From contig SADC01001321.1 of the NCBI GenBank assembly GCA_004194705.1, positions 186,001 to 250,000 of the forward strand: a stretch of DNA of 64,000 nt, written 5' to 3'. The notes under the pieces were generated by a model, which saw only the letters and a program-made list of their open reading frames with translations, was not told the DNA's origin and did no database searches. Each line of letters starts with the position of its first letter. The stretch's first letter is position 1. This document shows positions 22,402-32,545 of the stretch, one piece after another. Position numbers and translations under genes: made by a program. Source of the DNA: Ditylenchus dipsaci (Eukaryota > Nematoda > Chromadorea > Rhabditida > Anguinidae).

Positions 22402-23767
22402 CAGTCGACCCTCGATAGTAGATACCCCCTCGGGACCGGGCTAGGAGTATCTACTATCAAGGGGTATCTATTATCGGGGGTATATACTATCGAGAGGCAG
22501 ACAACCAAATTTTGGGTCAGAAGTATCCATTATCGAGGGTAAAGTGGGAAAGGTGTAAACGCTAACCAAACAGTAATACTTTATTCAACTAACGAAGAAT
22601 AACAACTTCGATCAAACAACAATCAGGTTAGCGGTTTGAAAAAATCATTGAGAGAGCTCTGCTTCTTTTTCCTTTGACCATCCTGCCAGAAAGCTTCATC
22701 CAAGGCGTCGCTCTGACGGAGGAGCTCGGGATTCGCAAAATTGTTTTCCACGTATTGACGGACCAATCGCAATGCACGCTGAGCCTCTAGACGAGTGATG
22801 GGCGCTTCTTCCATTTCAACATCGCTGTCCACATCAATGTCCGCAGCGGATTGATTTCCTTCAGTCGTTAAAACGTCTTCAGCGAGCTCATCCAAAGACA
22901 GTACGCCGTCTATAATAACATGGAAGAGATAGAAATATGCTCATGAAGTTATTGCAGTTAAGGTTTTACAGACTTACCCGTTGCCAAATCACTGTCCAAA
23001 TTCAGATAGTTAGCGAGTTCTACTCCATCACCGATTTCTCCTTGCAAACGTAGACCATTCCAAAGCTCAAGCAATTCATCATCGAGTGCTTGCTCCAAAT
23101 TTCCGTGCCGACCTGTTTTTAGCCGTGCTCTCTTTGCTTCTGTCCCACCGTCAATTGCTCCGAGAATTGCTGTCTTGTTCTGGATGATGCTTTGCACTGA
23201 TGCCTTCTTTAGCCCGAATTCTTCTGACAGCACTTTGTAGCTTTTGCCCTCGCTGGATCTTTTGATAATTGCCCTTTTTGTCGCCAAATCTATCTTTTTT
23301 TTTCTTCGCGAAGTATCCATGGGTACCTGAACGTGAAAAAACATTTTGTATTTGAATTGTTGAGAAATAATATTGTCGTAAGCATCCAGAACAAAAGCAT
23401 AAAGTAACAGTGTAATAAATCTCGAATGAATAAACAAATTAAAATAATATCGCGAGATTTCGAGCCAAACATAAGCGCCAATTAAAAAATAGGCACATCT
23501 GAACAAACAATTTCCAAAATTACACTTTGAAAAAGAAATGGCTTTCCATTTAGACTTGAGTGTCAGAGGTATCTCTTATCGAGGGCAAATAAAGGTCAGT
23601 GTAAGAGTCAGAGGGTATCTATTATCGAGGGGTATCTATTATCAAGGGTATCTACTATCGGGGTATGATTTGCCTTATTTAAACTAAAACCAACCAAATA
23701 TGTGCTAAGGGTATCTACTATCGAGGGGTATCTATTATCAGGGGTATCTACTATCGAGGGTCGACTG
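22402..23767 (-). mobile_element. Pogo/Tigger element encoding a DDE-less protein
   Basis: It starts CAGTCGACCCTCGATAGTAG and ends with the complement CTACTATCGAGGGTCGACTG, between TA target dinucleotides. The arms repeat GGTATCTACTATCGAGG about five times each (22410-22540; 23560-23760). Inside is one spliced ORF on the minus strand. At 1.37 kb it is about half the length of complete Tigger elements, with the catalytic region missing. Confidence 0.88.
22623..23320 (-). CDS. Pogo-type DNA-binding protein lacking DDE core, with PIP box
   Basis: Exons are 23320-22978 and 22909-22623; the intron joins in frame to give 209 residues with no stop. Residues about 5-60 (RRKKKIDLATKRAIIKR..GKSYKVL..EFGLKKASVQSII) are the CENP-B/pogo N-terminal helix-turn-helix. 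Residues about 80-115 resemble the start of the second (Tc5-type) HTH. The whole DDE domain is absent. The rest is acidic (DSDVEMEE), and the protein ends with QSSLNDFF (198-205), a full match to the PCNA-binding PIP box Q-x-x-L-x-x-F-F; pogo transposase is known to bind PCNA through this motif. It could bind element ends and compete with the full transposase, but that is inference. Confidence 0.8.
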
Positions 23768-23770
23768 TAT

Positions 23771-24032
23771 CCTATTTTCTCTATTAAACGCCCCCTCTTC
23801 AATAAACGCCCCGTCTCTAATAAACGCCCCCTTCAGTGACCTATATCTCAGCCCGAAAAAATAATTTTGCAAATCTGTTTTTTGCGTTTTCTTAATTAGC
23901 ACGAGTTTACCTAATTCCACTTTTCAGATTTTGGTTGAGCACCCAAAAATCTCAAAATCGAAATAATTTTTTTCCGATTTTTAAGGGTTGAAAAATAAAC
24001 GCCCCGGGGCGTTTAATAGAGAAAATACGGTA
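23771..24032. mobile_element. TACCGTATTT-family MITE, word A(T)AAACGCCCC
   Basis: TATTTTCTCTATTAAACGCC at the left, then two more AATAAACGCCCC copies; CGCCCCGGGGCGTTTAATAG before the right end AGAAAATACGGTA. It abuts the pogo element's right end. Confidence 0.7.
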
Positions 24033-24182
24033 TACATAATTTGGCCCTAATTTTGAATTCGATTTGTATTTAGAATTGCCTTAGTTTATTTATTGTTTAT
24101 TATTAAGTTCATTATCTTTTTTCTTTATTTTGAACCGAATAAACAAAAAAAATTAGGACACTCAAATTTTTTTGGTCATAAA

Positions 24183-25056
24183 TTTCGGACGGTACTTTTT
24201 TCTGCCCGCAAATTATTTTTTTGCCCGCAATTTTTTTTCGTTCGTTCTGCCTGTTGTCTCGAATTTTCTGATATTTTTTTTAAGGACGCCATACGACTTG
24301 ATACAAATTATGACTTGATACATTAACTTGATACACTGACGACTTGATACATCTTCCGAAAAGTAGCTCAAAAATTTTCTAAGGATAACGTTATTATCAT
24401 GTTTTCAACATGGACCGTGGCAAAAAGAGACTCTATATGAATTTTCCTTCGGGGGCGCAGGGGGCTTGAGACATGATTCCGAGATGGTTAGAGATGATTC
24501 CGAGAAGTACACTGGATGCATGAAAAGCATGCATACCAGAGTTTATTTTACGGTAGGCCCAGTATTCAAAACTATATTCAACATCTTGCTTTTTACTCAG
24601 AAGTGATTCTTTTTTCGGTTATTTTTCCATCCCAATACAGCCTTGAATTCCTTTAAAATGGTCAAAAAAGGTACTTTTGGATGTCTCTAAAACTTAATTT
24701 TCAAGTTATTTTTTGGAAGATGTATCAAGTTGATGAAATACCTTTTTTAAACGGATAATACCATCGCGTAGCCCTGCAATTCTAGTTTTCAACGTGGTAT
24801 TATTTTATACAAGGTCTGCTAAAAATGAATAACAAAAATGTAAAAGTGTAAGCTGAATAATTTTTTGACTTGGTTTATACTTTTACGTTTTTGTTTTTCA
24901 TCATTCAGAGATTTTGTAGAAAATAATACTTTGTTAGAAACTAGAATCGCAGGGCTACACGATGGTAATAAAAAATATAAGAAAAGTAAATAGAACAAGA
25001 CAGAATTAAATTTGCGGGCAAAAAAAGTAATTAGTGGGCAGAAAAAAGTACCGTCC
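24183..25056. mobile_element. Foldback element with TTCTGCCCGCAAATTA arms
   Basis: GGACGGTACTTTTTTCTGCC near 24186 is mirrored near 25036-25056. ACTTGATACA is repeated at 24295-24350 and inverted near 24718. A hairpin of the CGTGTAGCCCTG family (CCATCGCGTAGCCCTGCAATT and complement) lies at 24762-24967. It is non-coding. Confidence 0.55.
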
Positions 25057-25156
25057 ATAAATTTTAGCCAAAGTACTTTTTCAAAAAAAACAAAATTTTA
25101 AAAAGCGGTCAAAATAGAACAAGAGGATGAAGGCAAAAAAACGATCACATTTAAAT

Positions 25157-25410
25157 TACTGTATTCTCTCTATTAGTTCCACATATGGGATTATTTTTCA
25201 ATTGTCCGAAAATCGGAAAAATTTGGGGTCGATCTCGAGATTTTCGGGTGCTCAACCAAAATCTAAAAAGTGGAATCAGTAGAACTCATGGGAGTTAAGA
25301 AAATGCAATAAACAGCTTTGTTAAATTTTTCTCCGAGCTGAGATACAGGTCCTCGAAGTTGGGGCTGTGGGTTTAATAGAGAGTGTGGAACTAATAGAGA
25401 GAATACGGTA
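25157..25410. mobile_element. TACCGTATTT-family MITE, word TTCCACA
   Basis: The ends TACTGTATTCTCTCTATTAG and CTAATAGAGAGAATACGGTA are inverted repeats; TTCCACA on the left matches TGTGGAA on the right. It has the family core (GGTCGATCTCGAGATTTTCG, GCTCAACCAAAATC). Confidence 0.72.
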
Positions 25411-25600
25411 GGGCCCATACTTTTTTTATCACGCCTTGTTACTTGCCGGCGAGATGCATACTAGCTAAATGGATATTGACCAGGGTATCGAAACGTGTTT
25501 TGTAAAAAGATGTACTTTTTTCTAAATTTTGAGTTCACAACCCTGATATTGACCAAAGATGGATCTTCCAACCCAATTTTTCAAAAATCAGACAAATATT

Positions 25601-26025
25601 TAAGCCCTATTCATACTCCTACGGGACACCGGACAACTTTTCAAACACGTTTTTGTAGCTATCTCGTCTCCCAGCCATCCTTTTCCAATATTTTTAATAG
25701 ATCCACAAGGAAAGAGACTATGCTTTACAACATAGGGATAACAGATTTGACATGATCAGTATCGAAAACGGTTTTTAGGCTGTCCCGCAGGTCAATGTCT
25801 CGTGGGACTAATCCCTATATTTGTACAGCGAGACATTGACCTGCCGGACAGCCTAAAAACCTTTTTCGATACTGATCATAGCAAATATGTATCCCTATGT
25901 TGTACAGCATGGTCTGTTCCTTGTGGATCTATTAAAAGTAGTGAAAAATGATGGCTGGGAGCCGAGATAGAGACAAAACGCGTTTGAAAAATTGTCCCGT
26001 GTCCCGCGGGAGTATGAATGGGCTG
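25601..26025. mobile_element. Long hairpin element, half copy at 33100-33340
   Basis: CCCTATTCATACTCC..CGGGACACCGGACAA at the left is mirrored at the right end. The centre holds CGAGACATTGACCTGC.GGACAGCC in both orientations (25780-25860). A diverged half copy lies at 33100-33340. It is non-coding. Confidence 0.65.
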
Positions 26026-26243
26026 TAGAAAAGAGTTGAACAAAATAAATGTGGGTAAAAAAGTTGAAGAACCCTCTACATCTGGGAGTACATGAATTCA
26101 TTGACTTTTCTACATGTTAAAGTAAAGATAAAAATTGAGAAAATAATCATCTAGTGTCTTTTTTTCGTTATCCTAGAACATGAAATTAGAGGCTTAAGCG
26201 CTTACAATAATGGCTTACAACGCAACGCACAGACGGCAATAAA
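26026..26243. other. Intergenic, nothing recognised
   Basis: AT-rich sequence before the poly(A) signal of the F-box gene. No repeat or ORF of note. Confidence 0.4.
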
Positions 26244-26249
26244 TTTATT
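26244..26249 (-). promoter_or_regulatory. Poly(A) signal AATAAA of the F-box gene
   Basis: AATAAA on the minus strand, about 70 bases past the stop codon at 26317-26319. It supports a real 3' end. Confidence 0.6.
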
Positions 26250-26316
26250 CAACGTAATATGACTGGACAACAACAAACCGAATAACGAGTCATTTAATTT
26301 GAATCTTGCTCCACTT

Positions 26317-26747
26317 CTAGCCTTTTGAAAAAATGTACACGACGCACACAACCAGAATAGTTACGAGTGTGCTCTTCAGGGAATTGATCTCGCCATCTCT
26401 TTGAGCAATCATTGCGGCATTTTGAGCAAGCTCGCCATCTCTTTGAGCAATCATTGCGGCATTTTGAGCAAGCTCGCCATCTTTTTGAGCTATTAAAGCG
26501 TCCTTTTCTGCCTGAAAAGTATAAATTTAGCAGGAAACTCTCAATTTTTTTGAAAAGATATTCGTGTCATGGATCACGTAAAACCAACTAGTCTTCGCCG
26601 AAACAATAAAGCACGAGTAGTCAGTTTAGAGAATGTGTAGGAAACAGTGAGCTTCTCGACACATTGCTTGTATTTTAGAAACTGGAATATGTCATACAAA
26701 ATGTCCACCGGCAAATGCCGTTTGGAAAGTTTCCGGTCAATAGCCAT
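26317..26747 (-). CDS. Small F-box-like protein with coiled repeat and C-terminal membrane anchor
   Basis: Two exons, 26747-26589 and 26511-26317, join in phase (GTTGGT donor, TTTTCAG acceptor) to give 117 residues. Residues about 11-45 (LPVDILYDIFQFLKYKQCVE..) follow the F-box pattern LP..IL..IF.FL, suggesting binding to Skp1 in an SCF ubiquitin ligase; this is family-based and moderate. Residues 62-95 are an exact 14-residue tandem repeat (LAQNAAMIAQRDGE), likely helical. Residues 100-114 (STLVTILVVCVVYIF) form a hydrophobic anchor ending SKG. An AATAAA follows at 26244. It starts about 100 bases downstream of the neighbouring gene on the same strand, a spacing compatible with a nematode operon. 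The two could also be one alternatively spliced gene. Confidence 0.6.
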
Positions 26748-26853
26748 TTGTTTTGTCGTCAGAAAAGTAAGGTAGTGTGAATAGTGTAGTGTTGATGATG
26801 GAATAGTATTGAAGATGTGCAGATTAATTTCCAGTAGTATAGACTATCTAACA

Positions 26854-27765
26854 TCAACTGTAAGTGTGACAGGTGTCAAATTTTGATTTATGGAAATTTA
26901 TTTCTTTTGAAAATAAAAAAGTCGCTAACCTCTCTTCATCATTCAAATCATTGCTCTTATTCTTGACGGTGGAGCTTTCCACTGTTTCCTGAACATGAAT
27001 TTTCAAGAAACGAACAATATTGCTATAAAAAGTAGCTAACCTCGCTTTCTTCATTCAAATCATCCCTCTTATTCCTGACGGTGGAGCTTTCCACTGTTTC
27101 CTGAACATGAATTATCAATAAACGAACAATATTGCTATAAAAACTAACTTTGTGAACCCAACAAGAGCTCAACTGTGCACACGCGAAAGTTATGGCGAAG
27201 AGAACTATTGTTAGCAACTCATCTGTGAATCCTTGCTCGTGCTTTCTCAGCGTGACCAGTAGTATGGAGAGGCAAATTGTGAACAGAACTCTTATAGCAC
27301 AAACCATCCTCTTTTTCGTTCGACAAATATGCAGTAGTCGGACTGAGATCGACGCAGGAAAGATTTTCGGAACATGGTTGGCCAGGAACATAGACGGAGC
27401 CATCATCATCTTTACCAGAAACTGAAAGTATTCAGACCTGAGATTCAATAATTTTAAAATCTTGAACATTTACGAGCGCTTTAAATTTTACCAGCTTTTG
27501 TACTTATACCAGGCAGTGACACTTCCGATAGTGAATAGTAGAGAAAGTAAGATCAAAGTTGTGAAGACTAGGTGTTCCATACAATTCGTCTTGTCTACAA
27601 TTACTCTGCTCACATATAATAATTTTAGTCGTCTAAACAAGTACCTTTCTTTCTGGCTTGCGCGATGGACGCATCCAACAGCATGTCCGGCTTTTCTTCT
27701 TCAATCAGCACTTTATTCTTTTTCACTTCAGCTTTCAGGTTCCTTCGAGCTCCTTTCTTCGACAT
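26854..27765 (-). CDS. Unrecognised membrane protein with tandemly duplicated exons
   Basis: Exons are 27765-27645, 27594-27510, 27437-27149, 27100-27041 and 26988-26854; all phases agree and give 229 residues ending at TGA. A basic N-terminus (MSKKGARRNLKAEVKK) is followed by hydrophobic segments LVFTTLILLSLLFTIGSV, ICLSILLVTL and LLTIVLFAITFACAQL, so two or three membrane spans are likely. Exons 4 and 5 are tandem duplicates, ETVESSTVRNKRDDLNEE and ETVESSTVKNKSNDLNDE, and the duplication includes the intron (unit about 112 bases). No domain is recognised. Exon 5 could alternatively splice onward at 26930 instead of reading to the stop. Confidence 0.6.
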
Positions 27766-27927
27766 TGAAATCTTAATTTTTTCGCTGCTTGGAGGTGAAA
27801 ATTAAATACCAATAATCTGATAAAAACAAATCGAACTTAAAACAGACTACACAAACTCAGAGGGTAGTAGGAGAGAATTGTCCAGTAGTTTCCTGTTGGA
27901 GGTTTGATAAACACACGTAACCGAAAA

Positions 27928-28185
27928 TACCGTATTTACTGTATTGAGTCCCATGGGAAGTTATTTTTTCAACCCTTAAAAAATCGGAAAAAAAAAATAT
28001 TTCGATTTTGATATTTTTGGGTGCTCAACCAAAATTTAAAAATTTGAAAAGTGGAATCAGGTAAACTCGCGGCAACTAAGAAAACGCAAAAAACAGATTT
28101 GCGAAATTTTCGCTCTAGGCTGAGATATAAGGTCCGTAGGGTGGGGACTTATTAGAGGGTGGGGAGTTAATACAGTAAATACGGT
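27928..28185. mobile_element. TACCGTATTT-family MITE, word AGTCCCC
   Basis: TACCGTATTTACTGTATTGAGTCCC at the left, GGGGACTTATTAGAGG and GGGGAGTTAATACAGTAAATACGGTA at the right. The two end words agree except one base. The family core is intact. Confidence 0.72.
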
Positions 28186-29015
28186 ATGTGTTATAAAAAC
28201 CGGTTATCACGAAAACACTTGAATGTGCGCAAAAATATCATTTATGCGAAAATAACACGAAAAAAATAGAGACAGAACAAGACAAACGAGACAAGTTTCG
28301 GTCTCACGTCTTGGATTTCGGTCTCGTTGGGCCCTAATTTGGGCGGCGGTAAATTGAACCTCTACAAATTGAACCTCTACCACAGTGTTTCAAAATTCGA
28401 ATTTTAGTATGTTAGGAAAATTTGGCGCCAAATAAAAAATGGCAAAATTTTCAAAATTGGTCGATTTCAGACTATTTTTTATTTCGTGTTCCTCATCGAA
28501 ATTTTTTTCTCTTTAGCCTTTGCATATTTATGGCCAAAATATTCCTTACACTAAGGGCTTTCGAATGAGCCATCACTTGCCCATAAAACATGCAAAATTT
28601 CAAAGCTATAATTGATTTCTGTGAAAATTTCCAAGAAATTTTTTTCATCTAGTTGACTCGATTGAGATTCTAGCATTATTTTTTGTCGAGGTTTCCTGAA
28701 ACGCAACTGGAGGCTCGATAGAGGAGTGAATTTGCTGCATTTTGGTACCAAGGACGTATACAAAAAATGCAAATTTTAGGTGTTTTATGCAAAAGTTAGA
28801 TGGAAAACGCAAAAACCCCTATTTTTACTCGAGAAAATGCCAGTTGTTTGCTGTTGATGGTCTCTCGTTTGTAAAACTCTTGGTTTTGAAAATTCTATTT
28901 TAGATAAAAGATAGAAGATAATGTTAGCTTTCTTTTGGTATATAAAAATGCTCAAAAAATGCAAAATTTGAGGTTTTCGATGCAAATGAAATTCGAAATA
29001 ATTTTAGATCTGAAG

Positions 29016-29818
29016 ATGGTTTCCACCAGAAGGATGTGCGCTAAGTCAAATGGACTGTCTCTCTCCGAAATTCGTGCAGCCGCAGTCAAGAAAAGATGAG
29101 GAAAGGAAAGGCTGAAGAAGCAGAAACTAGATGAAGCCAAAATTCAAGCTGCCGAACAAGCAAACATGATGCGTAGAGCTCGTCTATGTAAGTAAATTTT
29201 TTGGTGGTTGTATTTCCCAATGTTTGCGAAATTTTGGGAACATCAATATTTTTGTAGCAAAATTGCAGTCAAAACAAGCTCAAGATGATGCCAAAGCCAA
29301 AGCCATCCTCTCAGTTAAACCGTCGCGTGGCAATTGGATGCGCAGCTTCAGTAAGTCTTTCTGTGAAATTCTCAGGCCCTTTAACCACATGTACCACACC
29401 CTCTAACCCATATTCATTTCAGACCGTATGTGCCGGAGCTGCTCAATCGTGTAACTGCCATTCAGCTGGAGCTTGTCGTCAAGTATTACGCATCAATTGG
29501 CCAGCAGACTCTGATTGAATTGTTTGGCTTCCTTGGAAATGATGGCCAGCCGATGCAGAACAGCGAAGACTGTGTTCCTTCACTTCTTGAGAAATGTGGA
29601 TGGGGAAGCGATGCAGATGGCTTCGTATTTCCGTGCCAATCTACTAGTTCCAGGAGACGATTTCTTCATTGATTGATCCAAGTTTTGGCAAGATTGAAAA
29701 TCAGTGGACTCAGAGCAAAGATTTCTCAAGTGTTGGAGGCGACAATAATCTCAGTAAGGGTGTAATCGAGAGCCTCAAGTCACTGGTCACTTCTAGCAAT
29801 TTCTTTGACGCAAGTTAA
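29016..29818 (+). pseudogene. Unrecognised three-exon gene with broken frame, inside a composite repeat
   Basis: Exons are 29016-29187, 29258-29350 and 29423-29818. Exon 1 encodes MVSTRRMCAKSNGLSLSEIR.. then a basic, Gln/Ala/Lys-rich stretch continuing through exon 2, likely coiled. One in-frame TGA follows AAVKKR near 29095. The best frame of exon 3 (PYVPELLNRVTAIQLEL, then EKCGWGSDADGFV) needs one more base than the splice phase gives, and a further change of frame is needed to reach IDPSFGKIENQW and the final DAS stop. AATAAA lies at 29866-29871. No family is recognised. Breaks may be decay or assembly error; unlike the other genes one of them is a nonsense codon. Confidence 0.5.
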
Positions 29819-31204
29819 TTTCGTTTTGCAATCATTTTGCTTTGCAAGTATTGTTGTTTATTACGAATAAAATTTGTTCCTATTCATGTAAAATTAATAT
29901 GTTTCGTCGGAATTTTTCGGTGCGTGGTAGAGTGGGGGGTGAACTGCAACAGGTTTGCGGTTTGTGCTAATGGGAGCACTTTGTTCAGAATTCGCGCCGA
30001 ACAAGAAAGGCGCAGAAAACTTCCGAAAAAATTCTTTTTTACAAATTTTTTTAGAAAGCCATTGATGGACATTCCCAATTTTGAGTTCTTTTAGTTATTC
30101 GATTGTATCTTTATAATCGGAAATAATTTTGTGTCACTATGGCTCTTATCAGTTGCAGAATTCAACAGGCTTTCAAATAAATAGTTAATTTTAACATCAA
30201 TTAATCGTGTGCCTACCTCGTTTCACAATTATTTGGTGCTGGTGTATGACGCTCGATGAAGAAGTTGGTATGATCCATTAAAAGTAATGTTCCTAATGCA
30301 CCGATCTTGCACATTTGTTATCCGTTATATTCACTTCAATAAAAAGTTTACTTTAAACATTTGACTTTCTCGATATCTTTTGCATTTGAGTGATTTTATG
30401 GCGAAATTTGACGCTGCACCACCTTCGTGTATGATGTGCTATGTGTTATAGAAAGTTAAGATGGTGTAATTCTGTTTCTAAAAGTTCATATTTTGCTATA
30501 AAACATTACAGGGAAAAAGCAAAAAAAGAAAAAAACCAATAAATTCCGAAAAAGATACTCTCAAAAATCTTGGCGTTTTGTCTAAAAATGAACCAAATAG
30601 ATTTTTGTGTTTTGAAACACTGTGCTACAGATGAACCCCGGTAAATTGACCCTCCGGTAAATTGAACCTCAAAATTTGTCTTGAGAGGATTTTTTTTATT
30701 CAAGAGATATTTTTTTTCCACTCCAGTTGCCAGGTCACCGTGTTTCAAGGGAGTCCGTATATTCCACTGCGGTAAATCCTCTGTCCGGTGAACTCTCCCC
30801 TGGTGAATTCCATTTTTGAGGTAACAGGTTCAAATCCCGGTGGAAGCAGATATTACTTTTTTTGAGTAAGAGCCATAAACTGTTATTTAGGAGATCACCT
30901 ATTCTCACGGTGAGTAATGTAATCACACTGGTACCACATTCCCTAAATGGGTATCCACCTCCAGTATCCGAAATTTTGGATTTAGCCGAAAGTAGCTAAA
31001 AATCATTGTATCCTATCCAGAGTCGTGTCCTGAGCCCGGTTTGATCATGCTAAAACAGCGATTTGACTTGCAGTAACCCCAGCTCTGGAGTAGCTTCCTA
31101 TCCCTTAGGGTATCCACGCGGCAATATGCAGCTGGCACTCGCACTCTCAGTGTACCCATTGACTTTTTTGACTCTCACTTTCAGTAAAAAATTTGCAGGA
31201 ATTT

Positions 31205-31985
31205 AAATTTTTTAGTCTGAACCAACCAAACCAAGTGGTCGTTCACTTGATCAAAAAATTTTTAACTTTTTCGGAATCCGAAACCTGTTTTCTGGACTGA
31301 TTCGGGCATGCTGAAGATGGTCTGATAGTGGTAAAATGCCGTTTTCTCGGCTATTTTTTGAGTTTTGCTACAATCAAGTTTTGGCGGAACCAATTATTTC
31401 CCAAAAATCAAAAAATACCCGAAAAAACTGCATTTTGCTATTATCAAACCATCTTAAGCATGCCTGAAGAGTCCAGAAAATAGGTTTTAGAACATGAAAA
31501 ACAAAAATTTTTTTTGATCCAAGTGGACAACCACTTGGTTTAGTTAGTGCATGGATTATTCAGTAGAACTGAGGTTAGAACACATAAAAACATTTTATTA
31601 CTAATATTACTACCCGGGTACCACTACACTACCTGAGTTCCCCAATCTGGGTACGACTACCTGGGTGCAGCAAAACCAAGTGGTCGTCCACTTGGATCAA
31701 AAAAAATTTTTTCGTTTTTCACGTTCCAAAACCTATTTTCTGGACTATTTCCGGCATGCTTAAGATGGTTTGATAGTAGTAAAATGCAGTTTTGTCGGGT
31801 ATTTTTTGAGTTTTGGGAAATAATTGATTTCACCTAAACTCGATTTTACCAAAGCTCAAAAAATAGCCGAGAAAACGGCATTTCACCACTATCAAACCAT
31901 CTTCAGCATGCCTGAATTAGTCCAGAAAACAGGTTTTGGAACCCGAAAAATGTTAAAAGATTTTGGTCCAAGTGGACGACCGCTT
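31205..31985. repeat. Two tandem hairpins with CCAAGTGGTCGTCCACTTGG ends
   Basis: Copies at 31205-31530 and 31668-31985 share ends based on CCAAGTGGTCGTCCACTTGG and arms with AAGATGGTTTGATAGT and AAAATACCCGACAAAACTG-like motifs, meeting in an AATAATTGATTT centre. Further copies lie at 56430-56750 and 56905-57190 and at both window ends. Confidence 0.7.
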
Positions 31986-32545
31986 GGTTTAGTTGGTGCA
32001 TGGATCATCCAGTAGAACTGAGGTTGGATTATAAAAAGACAATTTAAATTATAAGAGCTCTTCACATGACAAAAAATGAATAATTTAAAAATTTTATAAC
32101 GGAGAGGGTTGACTGCATTTTTGTTTACTCGGCACCCAAATGGACCAAGATGACACCCAAAAGATTTTTCACGTCCCGGTTAAATCAAGACCACTGAGGA
32201 TGGATCTAAACTATCTGTAGTGGATCTGGACTGGTGAAAGTGTATAAGGACCCCTTAAGGTCGATCTGGACCATTTGAGGTGGACTTGAACCACTGAGGG
32301 TGGTTCTGGACTATTGAGGTTGAATAAGACGGATCAAGTGACCTTTTAATATTCCTTTCCCTTTCCTATACAGCCCATGCTAAAGGCTGGTGGTAGGGGT
32401 GCACATGACACCAGCGTTAAAAATCTATTGAATAAAAAATCCTCTCAAGACAAATTTTGAGGTTCAATTTACCGAGGTTCAATCTACCGGAGGGTCAATT
32501 TACCGGGTTCAATCTGTAGAGGTTCAATTCACCTAGAGCCCCCTA

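Larger units (their letters stand above)
28346..32545. mobile_element. Composite element with GGTAAATTGAACCTC ends, carrying a broken gene
   Basis: The left terminus (GGCGGTAAATTGAACCTCTA, about 28348) and right terminus (TAGAGGTTCAATTCACC, about 32520) are inverted. The string CCCTAATTTGG flanks both ends, an 11-base match of which 9-11 could be a MULE-type target duplication. A further copy of the word array at 30605-30680 is inverted against 32430-32515, so at least two elements are nested. Contents are the 29-kb gene, hairpins at 31205-31530 and 31668-31985, and plain AT-rich DNA. Whether the gene belongs to the element or was captured is unknown. Confidence 0.55.
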
